DNA of 64,000 nucleotides from Mycobacterium sp. IS-1742. Its GTDB lineage: Bacteria; Actinomycetota; Actinomycetes; Mycobacteriales; Mycobacteriaceae. Numbering within the stretch: position 1 is the first letter of the stretch; the number at the start of each line of letters is the position of its first letter. The stretch lies in the NCBI RefSeq assembly GCF_001500125.1, contig NZ_LQIV01000001.1, positions 186,001 through 250,000 of the forward strand. The letters run 5' to 3'. This document shows positions 10,252-18,569 of the stretch, piece by piece. The translations under genes and the position numbers were made by a program. The notes below the pieces were generated by a model. It saw nothing but the letters and a program-made list of their open reading frames with translations. It did no database searches and was not told where the DNA came from.

Positions 10252-11198
10252 CCGGACCACCGTCGATGCTGTCTCCCGACGATCTGGCGTCGCGCACCGC
10301 CCGCGCCGTCGCGGCCGCGACCGCCGCCGGGCGCGACCTCGGCCTGCACGTCGACGAACCGCGGGTGCTCTACGACGTGTTCTCGGTCATCGTGCACCTG
10401 GCGCCCGCGCCGGTGGCGGTGCGCGTGCCGACGGTGCTGCCGCCTGCGCTCCGCGCACACCCGGACCGGCAGACGGCGCAGCAGCGAGCCGAGCTCGCGG
10501 TCGCGGGCTGGTTGGCCGACCGTGGGCTGCCGGTGGTGCCGCCCAGCCCCCTGGTGCCGCGCGAACCCGTTGTCCGAGATGGCTTTTCGATGACTTTCTG
10601 GCGGTATCTCGACGCGGTCACCGACGCCGAGCCGGACTGGCGGCGCCGGTGCGCATCGACGGCGCGTCTGCACGCCGCACTGCGCGACCACGACGGCGCA
10701 GAGCTGGGATTCTTCACACAGTTCGGCACCTACATCCCCGAGGCACTGGCCGAGCTGGAGCACCACCCCGACCTGCTCGACAGGGCTGATCTGGTTCGCG
10801 CGCACCAGGACTGGGAGCGCATCGGACCGGTGCTGACGTCACGAGCGACGTTCGAGTCGGAGTTCCCCGGCGTCGACGTCCAGCCCATTCACGGCGACGC
10901 CCCGTTCCACAACATGATCGTCACCGCGGCCGGCGAGTACTGGTCGGATTTCGAACTGGTGACGCTGGGCGCGGTGGAGTCGGACCTCGCGCTGGTGGGG
11001 CCCGAGGGCCGGGAGGCCTACGACGCGGCCGCCGCCGACCTGGGCCTGCGCACCCTCGACGAGCGCGTGGTGGCGATCACCGAGTCGGCGGGGCTGCTCG
11101 CCGCGGTGGCCTGCCTGGCGATGGCGCCGCAGTTGCCGATGCTCGTCGACGCGCTGGCGCCCACGGTCGACCTGTGGCGCGCCACGAGCGCCACGTAG
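10248..11198 (+). CDS. APH-family small-molecule phosphotransferase
   Basis: A 316-residue protein with the aminoglycoside phosphotransferase/choline-kinase-like fold. The catalytic loop is IHGDAPFHNM (H215, D217, N222), and the metal-binding motif appears as DFE at 234-236. The N-terminal region lacks an obvious ePK-like glycine loop, as is usual for APH proteins. The substrate is unknown. The start overlaps the otsB stop by four bases, so the two proteins are probably made together; a sugar or trehalose-linked substrate is possible but unproven. The stop abuts that of the convergent LacI-type regulator. Confidence 0.78.
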   Translation: MTGPPSMLSPDDLASRTARAVAAATAAGRDLGLHVDEPRVLYDVFSVIVHLAPAPVAVRVPTVLPPALRAHPDRQTAQQRAELAVAGWLADRGLPVVPPSPLVPREPVVRDGFSMTFWRYLDAVTDAEPDWRRRCASTARLHAALRDHDGAELGFFTQFGTYIPEALAELEHHPDLLDRADLVRAHQDWERIGPVLTSRATFESEFPGVDVQPIHGDAPFHNMIVTAAGEYWSDFELVTLGAVESDLALVGPEGREAYDAAAADLGLRTLDERVVAITESAGLLAAVACLAMAPQLPMLVDALAPTVDLWRATSAT

Positions 11199-12299
11199 TC
11201 AGGCGGGCGGGCCCGCGGTGCGGCCGCGCACCATGTGCGTGTCGAGGATGTCGACGACGGGCAGCCCGTCGCGGGGCGGCCGGTGCAGCAGCCGGCCGGC
11301 ACGACGCCCCTTCTCCATGCTGGGTTGCACGACGGTGGTGAGTCCGCGGCGCACCGCGTCGGGGATCCCGTCGAACCCCGTGACCGTCATCTGCCCGGGG
11401 ACGTAGATGCCGCGCGAGCGCAGATAGTCCATCGCCGACAGCGCGAGCACGTCGGCCGTGCACATCAACGCGGTCACCCGCGGATTGGCGGCCAATGCCA
11501 CCTCGGCCGCCGCACCGCCCGAGGTGGGCCCGTGCTCGTAGCTCTCGACGACCGTCACCGCGCGCTGGTCGAGACCGGCCGCCGCGATCGCGTCGTACAC
11601 GCCGCCGATGCGTTCCCGCTGCACGTGAAAGTGCGGTGTCCGCAACCGGTCCGGATCGGCGATCGCGGGGCGCGAGGTGCCGTGGGGCCGCTCGAGGCCG
11701 AGCCGCATGGTGAGCAACCCGATCTGCCGGTGGCCAAGGCCCAGAACGTATTCGGTGAGCTCGCGCATCGCCGCCCGATCGTCGATGCCGGCGCGGGAGG
11801 TACCGGGGACGTCTCTGGGCTGGTCGACGACGACCACCGGCAGGTGCCGCTGCTGCACGACCGGCAGGTACGGATCGTCGTCGCTGGCCGAGTAGATGAC
11901 GAAACCGTCGACACCTGCGGCCAGGACGGCCGCCGACCCGTCCTCCACGCTGCGGTTCGGCCCGATGGCGACCAGCAGCAGGCCCTGGCCGGCCTCTTCA
12001 CACGATTCGGCAAGGCCGGCAACGAAGTCCAACGCGGCCGGATCGCTGAAGGAGTAGTTCAGCGGTTCGGTGATCATCAGGCCGACGGCACCGGCCCTGC
12101 GGGTGCGCAGCGATCTGGCGACCGGGTCGGGCCCGGGGTAACCGAGTCGCTTGGCAGCGGTGAAGATTCGCTCGCGCAGTTCGGCCGACAGTTGGTCGGG
12201 CCGGTTGTACGCGTTGGAGATCGTGGTGCGGCTGACCTTCAGCTCGGCCGCCAGCGAGGCCAGGGTCGCGTGTCGCCGCGGCTCCGGACTCCTGGACAT
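11199..12299 (-). CDS. LacI-family transcriptional regulator
   Basis: A 366-residue LacI/GalR regulator. The N-terminal HTH (TLASLAAELKVSRTTISNAYN) and hinge are followed by a periplasmic-binding-protein-like effector domain (AVGLMITEPLNYSF; VTGFDGIPDAVRRGLTTV). It lies tail-to-tail with the otsB-kinase pair, and its position beside kstR matches Rv3575c. The effector is probably a sugar, judging from the family. No operator palindrome was identified nearby, so its target is unknown. Confidence 0.88.
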   Translation of the reverse strand: MSRSPEPRRHATLASLAAELKVSRTTISNAYNRPDQLSAELRERIFTAAKRLGYPGPDPVARSLRTRRAGAVGLMITEPLNYSFSDPAALDFVAGLAESCEEAGQGLLLVAIGPNRSVEDGSAAVLAAGVDGFVIYSASDDDPYLPVVQQRHLPVVVVDQPRDVPGTSRAGIDDRAAMRELTEYVLGLGHRQIGLLTMRLGLERPHGTSRPAIADPDRLRTPHFHVQRERIGGVYDAIAAAGLDQRAVTVVESYEHGPTSGGAAAEVALAANPRVTALMCTADVLALSAMDYLRSRGIYVPGQMTVTGFDGIPDAVRRGLTTVVQPSMEKGRRAGRLLHRPPRDGLPVVDILDTHMVRGRTAGPPA

Positions 12300-12329
12300 G
12301 CTCCGTCACGTTAGCCGATCCGGCCGCCG

Positions 12330-13196
12330 TCAGGTCACCAGCACACGATCGGCCGACGAACGCAGTCCGCGTTCGACGGCCCACACCGCCGCCCACACAC
12401 CGCAGGCGATGGTGACGATGACGAAGCTGGGCGGGGCGTTGAACATCGCCGACAGCGCCAGACCCACCCAGACCGCGGCAAGGTTGATCGCCGTCGACAG
12501 CGCGATGGCGACCGCGGGCCTGGCGGTCAGCATGATCGCCGCCGCCGCTGGTGTGACCACCAACGCGAACAGCAGCAGCGTCCCGACCGCCTGGACGGCC
12601 ATGGTCACCGTGAGACCGAGCAGCACCATGAACATCACCGAAAGCCCGCGCACCGGCACGCCCTTCGCGTCGGCCACCTGCGCGTTGACCGAGGTGAACA
12701 ACAGCGGCCGGTAGATGACGCCGATGCCGGCCGCCAGCACGCCGAGCAGCACCGCGAACGACACGATCTGCTCACCGGTGATCGCGAGCAGGTTGCCGAA
12801 CAGCACGTTCGTCATCGTGCTCGAATTGCGCGTCGCCAGAGAGTTGAACAGCAGTCCCAGACCCGTCGCCATGGCCAGCACGGTCCCCGTCGCCACCTCG
12901 CGGTCGGCCGCCCGCCGGCCCAGGGCACCGATCACCAGTGCGCCGCCGATGCAGAACACCCCGAGCCCCAGCGCCACCGGAAGGCCGAGCAGCACGGCGC
13001 CCGTCGCGCCCGGCAGGCCGATGTGGGCGAGCGCGTGCGCGGCGAACGCGGTGTTGCGCACGACGACGAAATAACCGATCAGCCCGGCGGCCAAGGCGAC
13101 GACGGTGCCACCCACGAGCGCGTTGCGCATGAAGGCCGACGTCAGGATCTGCCACCAGTTGTCCTGGTAGGACAGCGCCAGCACCGAGGTCGTCAC
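12330..13196 (-). CDS. znuB: Zinc ABC transporter permease (ZnuB-like)
   Basis: A 288-residue ABC-3 family permease with about eight or nine hydrophobic segments, including GGTVVALAAGLIGYFVVV and GTLLLFALVVTPAAAA. The GTG at 13196 overlaps the ATPase stop by 4 bases; the same frame stays open to 13646, but that extension is an arginine/proline-rich shadow of the ATPase gene. It is the last gene of a minus-strand znuA-znuC-znuB set and should move Zn(II) (or Mn(II)) inward across the membrane. The Zur-like box ahead of znuA favours zinc. Confidence 0.88.
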   Translation of the reverse strand: MTTSVLALSYQDNWWQILTSAFMRNALVGGTVVALAAGLIGYFVVVRNTAFAAHALAHIGLPGATGAVLLGLPVALGLGVFCIGGALVIGALGRRAADREVATGTVLAMATGLGLLFNSLATRNSSTMTNVLFGNLLAITGEQIVSFAVLLGVLAAGIGVIYRPLLFTSVNAQVADAKGVPVRGLSVMFMVLLGLTVTMAVQAVGTLLLFALVVTPAAAAIMLTARPAVAIALSTAINLAAVWVGLALSAMFNAPPSFVIVTIACGVWAAVWAVERGLRSSADRVLVT

Positions 13197-13966
13197 CGCA
13201 TCCTCCGCACGAAGAGATCGCCCTGCGGGGTGTGCACCACTTCGACCACGGCGCCGTACAGGTGGGTGAGCAGCTTCTCGTCGACCACCCCGTCGAGGGT
13301 GTCGTAGTGCGGGTGCCCGTCGAGCAGGTAGATCGCTCCGGTGAGGATCGGCAGCAGCGGATTCAGATCGTGCGCGACCACCAGCACGGTGACCCCGAAC
13401 TGCTCGTTGACCGTCTTGACCAGTGCGACGAGTTCGTGCTGGCTGCGCATGTCGAGTGCGGCCAGCGGTTCGTCCAGGATGAGCATCCTCGGGCGGCCGA
13501 CGAGCGCCTCTGCCAGGGCGATGCGCTGACGCTGCCCGCCCGACAGCTGGGAGAGCCGCCGGTCGGCGATCGCGGTCGCGTCGGTGGCGGACAGCGCCCG
13601 CTCGACACGCTCGCGGTCCGTGCGCGAGGACCGGCCGAGACCCCATCGGTGCCCGTTGAGGCCCAGCATGACCGCGTCCCTGGCACGGACGGCCTCGCCG
13701 GCGTTGGATCCGTAGTTCTGTGGCACGTAGCCGATTTGCCCGTTGAGCACACCCGGTGGGCGGCCGAACACCTCGACCCGCCCGGTCGAGGGCGGCAGCA
13801 GGCCGAGCACCACCTGCAGCAGGGTGGTCTTGCCCGCGCCGTTGCTGCCGATGACCGCGACGACACCGCCGGCGGGAACGTCGAAGTCGGCCTGCGACCA
13901 GACCGTGTGACGTCCCCGGACCACGCTGACGTCACGGAACGTCAGCGCCGGCTCAGCCGCCGACAC
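13193..13966 (-). CDS. znuC: Zinc ABC transporter ATP-binding protein (ZnuC-like)
   Basis: A 257-residue ABC ATPase. Walker A is GSNGAGKT (40-47), followed by a Q-loop in GYVPQNYG, the signature LSGGQRQRIALAEAL, Walker B in RMLILDEPLAALD and the switch H in VVAHDLNPLL. GTG start at 13966 lies inside the end of the substrate-binding-protein gene (14-base overlap), and the stop overlaps the permease start by 4 bases, so the three subunits are tightly coupled. It energises metal import by the znu set. Confidence 0.9.
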   Translation of the reverse strand: MSAAEPALTFRDVSVVRGRHTVWSQADFDVPAGGVVAVIGSNGAGKTTLLQVVLGLLPPSTGRVEVFGRPPGVLNGQIGYVPQNYGSNAGEAVRARDAVMLGLNGHRWGLGRSSRTDRERVERALSATDATAIADRRLSQLSGGQRQRIALAEALVGRPRMLILDEPLAALDMRSQHELVALVKTVNEQFGVTVLVVAHDLNPLLPILTGAIYLLDGHPHYDTLDGVVDEKLLTHLYGAVVEVVHTPQGDLFVRRMR

Positions 13967-14900
13967 CCAGCGCCTCGGCCAGCGCGGAGAGTTGGTCGAC
14001 CTGCCAGGTCTGGAACGACGCGGCCTCGGGCGGCATCGACTCGGTCACCTCGACGACCGGGACGCCCGCCTGTTCGGCGGCGGCCCGGATCTGTTGTGGC
14101 ACTGACCCTTCGGTCTGAACGTTGTAGATGAGAACGTCCACGCCGCGGTCGGTCAGCAGGCGCAGGAACGCGTCGAGGTCGGCGGGCGAGGGATCGCTCT
14201 CGTTCGCCGCGGCGGCCTGATAGCCCTGGGGGGTGCGGTTGGTCAGCCCGACGGCGGCGGCCATGTCGTCGAAGAGGTTCTCGGTCGCGGCGTAGGTCTT
14301 GCCCGCGGCGGTGGCGCGCAGCGATCCGACGATCTGGTGATACGGCGCGAGCGCGTCGCCGAATTCGGCCTGACGCTCGGCGAAGTAGGCCGCGGCATCC
14401 GGTGCGAGCCTGCCGAGTTCGGCGGTCACCGCATCGGCCACCGCCGTCACGGCGGCGGGGTCGTACCAGACGTGCGGGTTGCCGTGGTCGGCGTTCACCG
14501 CATCGGCGCTGACCTCGGTCGCGTCGATCACCGGCGCGTCCGGTGCGGATCCGGCCGCCAGCTTGGCGGCCCATTCGTCGTAGTGGCCGCCGTTGAGGAC
14601 GATCAGTTGCGCCCCTTCGAACAGCGCCGCGTCCTTGGGTGCGGGTTCGAAGTCGTGCGGATCGACCGACGAACTCGCCACCACGGTGGAGACCTCGGCG
14701 CACTGGCCGGCCAATTGGGAGACGATGCCACCCCACTGGTCGACGCTCACGACCACCGACAGCGGCTCTGCCGGGCAGTCGCCGCCGGGCTGCGCGCTCG
14801 GCGCCGCCGCATCGTCGCCGCCGGAGCAGGCGGTCATCGAGAGAGGCAGCAACACCGCCGCCAGACCGGTCGCCAGCACACGTCGAGGGTTCAATACCAC
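13953..14900 (-). CDS. znuA: Zinc ABC transporter substrate-binding lipoprotein (ZnuA-like)
   Basis: A 315-residue cluster A-I metal-binding lipoprotein. The signal peptide ends with lipobox SMTAC (Cys25). Candidate metal ligands are H82 (VDPHDFEP), H143 (NPHVWYDP) and a Glu in AATENLFDD, with an acidic residue near VTESMPP. A glutamate where many ZnuA proteins have the third histidine resembles Mn-type binders such as PsaA, so specificity is not settled by the ligands. There is no His-rich loop. GTG start at 14900 is only 5 bases from the Zur-like palindrome, which suggests a leaderless or nearly leaderless transcript. Confidence 0.88.
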   Translation of the reverse strand: MVLNPRRVLATGLAAVLLPLSMTACSGGDDAAAPSAQPGGDCPAEPLSVVVSVDQWGGIVSQLAGQCAEVSTVVASSSVDPHDFEPAPKDAALFEGAQLIVLNGGHYDEWAAKLAAGSAPDAPVIDATEVSADAVNADHGNPHVWYDPAAVTAVADAVTAELGRLAPDAAAYFAERQAEFGDALAPYHQIVGSLRATAAGKTYAATENLFDDMAAAVGLTNRTPQGYQAAAANESDPSPADLDAFLRLLTDRGVDVLIYNVQTEGSVPQQIRAAAEQAGVPVVEVTESMPPEAASFQTWQVDQLSALAEALGVGG

Positions 14901-14905
14901 GCGCT

Positions 14906-14924
14906 AATGATAACGGTTTGCATT
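14906..14924. promoter_or_regulatory. Zur-like operator upstream of znuA
   Basis: An imperfect 19-base palindrome AATGATAAC-G-GTTTGCATT. Arms AATGnnAAC/GTTnnCATT match each other, and the site resembles the mycobacterial Zur box (TGATAATGA..TCATTATCA type). It is 5 bases ahead of the znuA start codon, so a bound repressor would cover the promoter/start region. Confidence 0.65.
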
Positions 14925-14946
14925 TCCAGATGCGATTCGAGGCGGC

Positions 14947-15774
14947 TCAGTCGCCGACGGCCACCGGGCGCGCCGGGTCGGCGCACCACTGCGACCAGGA
15001 ACCCGGGAACAGTCGGCTCTCGACACCGGCGGCGCGCAGCACGGCGACCACCACCGCGGCGGTCACCCCCGAGCCGCAGTACACGCCGACCTCCCCGCGC
15101 ACGCGGTCGAGGACCGCGGCCAGGTCCGCGGCGGGGCGGAACGTGCCGTCGGCGGTGAGCATGTCCGTACTGGGGGCGTTCTCGGCGCCGGGGATGTGGC
15201 CGGCCACCGGATCGACCGGTTCCGACTCGCCGCGGAACCGTTCGGGCGCCCTCGCGTCGAGCAGCACGCCGTCGAACGCGGCGATCTCGTCGGCGGTCAG
15301 CGTGGGCAGCGCGCCGCGGTACAGATCCTCGTGAGCCACGATCACGTCACCCGGATGCGGCGTCACCGTGCCGGTCCGGAGTGGACCCGGCCAGGCGGCC
15401 AGTCCGCCGTCGAGGATTCTGACGTCGGCGATACCGGCCGCGGTCAGCACCCACCAGGCGCGCGCCGAACCGGCGCGGTTCCAGTCGTCGTAGACGACGG
15501 TGGGCACGCCCTCGCGCACGCCCCACCTGCGGGCGGCGGCCTGAACCGCGGCGCCCGGCGGCAGGGGGTGACGGCCGCGGCCGGTGACGGTGTGATCGGA
15601 CAGTTCGTCCTCGAGGGAGACGTACACGGCGCCGGGGAGGTGACCGCTCGCGTAGGCGGCGCGGCCGTCGGGCTGCCCGAGTCGCCAACGGACGTCGAGG
15701 ACGGTGACCGCGCGGCCTTCGGCGAGGTGATCCGCGAGTTCTGCTGCGCTGATCAGGACGTCGGCATGTGTCAC
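14947..15774 (-). CDS. Two-domain rhodanese-like sulfurtransferase
   Basis: A 275-residue tandem rhodanese protein (thiosulfate or 3-mercaptopyruvate sulfurtransferase). The inactive N-terminal rhodanese domain (LDVRWRLGQPDGRAAYASGH) is followed by the active C-terminal one, with catalytic C233 in the loop CGSGVTA, a form more usual for mercaptopyruvate than thiosulfate enzymes. GTG start at 15774; the ORF reaches to 15876, but that part would overlap bluB. It is divergent from bluB across 31 bases and could share a promoter region with it. A SseA/SseB-like role in sulfur transfer is likely; the exact donor is uncertain. Confidence 0.88.
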   Translation of the reverse strand: MTHADVLISAAELADHLAEGRAVTVLDVRWRLGQPDGRAAYASGHLPGAVYVSLEDELSDHTVTGRGRHPLPPGAAVQAAARRWGVREGVPTVVYDDWNRAGSARAWWVLTAAGIADVRILDGGLAAWPGPLRTGTVTPHPGDVIVAHEDLYRGALPTLTADEIAAFDGVLLDARAPERFRGESEPVDPVAGHIPGAENAPSTDMLTADGTFRPAADLAAVLDRVRGEVGVYCGSGVTAAVVVAVLRAAGVESRLFPGSWSQWCADPARPVAVGD

Positions 15775-15805
15775 GACAGAATCGTCGCATTCTAGGCTGA
15801 CCGGT

Positions 15806-16450
15806 GTGACCGACCACGCGTTCACCGACGCCGAACGCCACGCCGTGTACCGCGCCATCACCGAACGCCGCGACATGCGGCGCTTCGTCCCCGGGCAGAA
15901 GGTGCCCGACGACGTGCTGGGCAGGTTGCTCGCCGCCGCTCACGCGGCCCCCAACGTAGGGCTGATGCAGCCGTGGCGGTTCATCCGCATCACCGATCCC
16001 GACATCCGGCGCGACATCCACGCCCTGGTCGACGAGGAGCGCCACCGCACCGCGGCGGCGCTCGGCCCCCGGGGTGAGGAGTTCCTGGCGCTCAAGGTCG
16101 AGGGCATCCTCGACTGCGCCGAACTGCTCGTGGTCGCCCTGCGCGACGGCCGCGAGCAACACGTGTTCGGGCGGCGCACCCTGCCGCACATGGATCTGGC
16201 GTCGGTGTCGTGTGCGATCCAGAACATGTGGCTGGCGGCCCGCACCGAAGGGCTCGGCATGGGCTGGGTGTCGATCTTCGACCCGCGCCGCCTCGCCGCT
16301 CTGCTGGGGATGCCCGACGGCGCCGACCCCGTCGCGGTGCTGTGCCTCGGGCCGGTGCCGGAGTTCCCCGACCGCCCGGTGCTCGAACTCGACCGGTGGG
16401 CACTGGGCCGCCCGCTGGACGAGTTCGTCACCGAGAACCGCTGGGACTGA
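15806..16450 (+). CDS. bluB: BluB, 5,6-dimethylbenzimidazole synthase
   Basis: A 214-residue nitroreductase-fold enzyme that breaks down reduced FMN with oxygen to give 5,6-dimethylbenzimidazole, the lower ligand of cobalamin. Supporting segments are RRDMRRFVPGQKVPDDVLGRLL (flavin phosphate contact), AAPNVGLMQPWRFI, LPHMDLASVSCAIQNMWLAA and EGLGMGWVSIF, all typical of BluB rather than general nitroreductases. GTG start. It lies alone among metal-transport genes and converges on aztD. The cobalt transporter cbtBA, about 27 kb downstream, serves the same cofactor. Confidence 0.9.
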   Translation: MTDHAFTDAERHAVYRAITERRDMRRFVPGQKVPDDVLGRLLAAAHAAPNVGLMQPWRFIRITDPDIRRDIHALVDEERHRTAAALGPRGEEFLALKVEGILDCAELLVVALRDGREQHVFGRRTLPHMDLASVSCAIQNMWLAARTEGLGMGWVSIFDPRRLAALLGMPDGADPVAVLCLGPVPEFPDRPVLELDRWALGRPLDEFVTENRWD

Positions 16451-16456
16451 ACGCGA

Positions 16457-17620
16457 TCAGTGGTCGTGCCCGACCGCCCCGGTGAGCTCGTTGGGGGCGT
16501 GCTCGAGCGTCGCCGACGCCGTCACGGTGCCTGCCCGGAGGTCGACCAGGTGGATCTGCCTGGTCGCCGGATCGGTGACGTAGACGGCCTCCTCGCGGGT
16601 GAACACCGCGGGTCCGGGGTCCTGCCAGTCGCCGGGTTCGGTCCAGGGCTGGGTCACCTGAACGGTTTTCAGCACGTCCGCGGTGACCGGGTCGAACACG
16701 TAGAGCTTTCCGTCGGTCCCCATGATCAGCGCTTCGGCCTGCGGTCCGCGGCCCAGCGACCGGAACCAGTAACTCACCGACGGCGGCATCGGCACGACCT
16801 GGAGTCGGTCGGTGCTGGTGTCGATCAGCGCGAACTGCTGCGGGCGCTCCAACTCGGCGTCCGGGTCGATCTTCATGTCGCCCAGCACCACGGCCGAATC
16901 CTCATGGCCGCGGGTGTTCCCGATCCGTCCGTAGGGCGTGGGACTCGGGATCTTGGTGAACGTCCCGTTTGCGTACTTGAGCACGCCGTTCTCACAGCCC
17001 AGGACGACGACCTCGTCGGCGGCGACCGACTCACCGTGGATGCCGGGGCACTCCTCGCTTCGGGCGATCTCCCGACCGCCCTGCACGGCAACAGCTCCGG
17101 ATCGGTTCTCGGAGTCGCCGACACTGTGCACCAGGGTGCCGTCGGACAGGATCACCGCGACGCCGTGGTGTGCCTGCGGCGTCGTGAACGTGTCGGTCGC
17201 CGGCATTGCGTCCTTCTCGAGCGCGTGTGGATCGAAGGCGGTGATCTCACCCGTTCCGTCGGCGAACAACACGGTGTGTTCGCCGTGATTCACGACGTGG
17301 CCGGCGTCGGCGGCGGGAAACGTGTGGTCCGTCAGCCGTCCACTGGCAGCGTCGAGGATGCGGAATCCTTCGTCGGTGGTCACCAGGACGTGTGCGTCGT
17401 CTCCCGCCGGGTTGACCCGCAGGAAGCCGTCGAGCGGAATGTCCTGCTTCACGTCGAGGGTGTTGCCGTCGAGGACGTAGAGACCGCCGTCGTAGGTGGC
17501 GACGAGCGGCTCGTCGATCACGGGGGCGCGCTCACCGTTGCCGGTGCCGGCGCACGCCGCCAGAACGGCGACGGCGCAGGGCAGTGTCCCGACGCGGTAC
17601 ATCCACCGCGAATCCTTCAT
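16457..17620 (-). CDS. aztD: AztD-like zinc metallochaperone (beta-propeller lipoprotein)
   Basis: A 387-residue predicted lipoprotein. The signal peptide ends with lipobox VLAAC (Cys22), and the mature part consists of repeated beta-propeller blades. Histidine clusters (DAGHVVNHGEH, AHHGVA, PGIHGE and terminal GHDH) suit periplasmic zinc binding. AztD-type proteins pass zinc to the AztC binding protein of an AztABCD importer. It is the last gene of the minus-strand aztB/D-aztC-aztD operon, 37 bases after aztC, with a strong ribosome-binding site (GGAAGGGAG) before its ATG. The operon encodes a second AztD-like domain within the fused permease gene. Confidence 0.82.
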   Translation of the reverse strand: MKDSRWMYRVGTLPCAVAVLAACAGTGNGERAPVIDEPLVATYDGGLYVLDGNTLDVKQDIPLDGFLRVNPAGDDAHVLVTTDEGFRILDAASGRLTDHTFPAADAGHVVNHGEHTVLFADGTGEITAFDPHALEKDAMPATDTFTTPQAHHGVAVILSDGTLVHSVGDSENRSGAVAVQGGREIARSEECPGIHGESVAADEVVVLGCENGVLKYANGTFTKIPSPTPYGRIGNTRGHEDSAVVLGDMKIDPDAELERPQQFALIDTSTDRLQVVPMPPSVSYWFRSLGRGPQAEALIMGTDGKLYVFDPVTADVLKTVQVTQPWTEPGDWQDPGPAVFTREEAVYVTDPATRQIHLVDLRAGTVTASATLEHAPNELTGAVGHDH

Positions 17621-17657
17621 GTCGCTCCCTTCCGAGCAGTGACGAGTCGGCCTGCGC

Positions 17658-18569
17658 CTACCGCAGGCCGGCGACGATGGCGTCGGTGTTCGCGCGCATC
17701 ATGTCGAGGTACGTCGCGCCCGGGGTTCCGGCCGCACCGAGCGATTCGGTGTAGAGCGGGATGATCCGCACGGCGACTCCAGCCTGTTCCGCGAGGGCGC
17801 GAGCCAGCCGGTCCGGTTGGGACGTGTCGACGAAAACCGCGCTCACGTCCGCGGATTCGACGGCTTCGACGAGCGACTGGAGATCCGAAGCGCTCGGCGC
17901 GGCCAGTGTCGTGCCACTCGGTACGACCGCACCGATCACCCGGAACCCGAACCGGTGAGCCAGATAACCGAGCACGTGGTGGTTGGTGACCAGGTTGCGG
18001 CGCCCGACGGGGACGTCGTGAAATCGGTCCGTCATGAACCGGTCCAGTTCCCGCAGGCGTTCCCGGTACCGGTCGGCGTTGCGCGAGACGACCGAGGCGT
18101 CGACCCCGTCGACGTCCCGGATGACGGCGGCCGTGACGGCGTCCACAGCGGAGATCATGCGTTGCGGGTCCATCCAGAAGTGGGGATCGGGCGCGCCGAC
18201 GCTGTCGCCTTCCGCATAAGGGTTCGCGTCCACCTCGTCCCCCACCGCCAGTGTCGGCACACCGTCGTCGGCGGCCGTGTGCACGTGCCGGGCCACGCCC
18301 TCCTCGAGGCCGAGTCCGTTGGAGATGATCAGACCGGCACCAGATATCGCGGCCGCATCCCGAGCGGAGAGCGCAAACGAGTGCGGATCGGCGTTCGGCG
18401 GCATCAGGATCCGTACCGGTGCTGCGGCGCCGACCACATTGCGCACGACATCGCCGAGAATGTTGGTGGTCACGAAGATCTCGCGGCCGCGCGCCGAACC
18501 GTGGTCACCACACGCGGTCAGTGCGGAACAGAGAAGGACGAGCAGCCAGGCCAGGTGTCGTCGCGTCAT
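17658..18569 (-). CDS. aztC: AztC-like zinc-binding lipoprotein of ABC importer
   Basis: A 303-residue cluster A-I zinc-binding protein with a lipoprotein signal peptide (lipobox ALTAC, Cys20). Candidate ligands are H63 (ADPHSF), H130 (PDPHFW), H197 (VTNHHVLGYLAHRFG) and an acidic residue, E275, in LYTESLG. This is the His-His-His-acid pattern of AztC. It delivers zinc to the fused permease encoded just upstream, with which it overlaps by 4 bases (ATGA). No long His-rich loop is present, in keeping with a partner chaperone (AztD) loading the site. Confidence 0.87.
   Translation of the reverse strand: MTRRHLAWLLVLLCSALTACGDHGSARGREIFVTTNILGDVVRNVVGAAAPVRILMPPNADPHSFALSARDAAAISGAGLIISNGLGLEEGVARHVHTAADDGVPTLAVGDEVDANPYAEGDSVGAPDPHFWMDPQRMISAVDAVTAAVIRDVDGVDASVVSRNADRYRERLRELDRFMTDRFHDVPVGRRNLVTNHHVLGYLAHRFGFRVIGAVVPSGTTLAAPSASDLQSLVEAVESADVSAVFVDTSQPDRLARALAEQAGVAVRIIPLYTESLGAAGTPGATYLDMMRANTDAIVAGLR

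Noticed and set aside
12330..13646. A 438-residue form of the znu permease
   Set aside because: The first 150 residues are an Arg/Pro-rich reading through the ATPase gene; the GTG at 13196 gives a normal permease.
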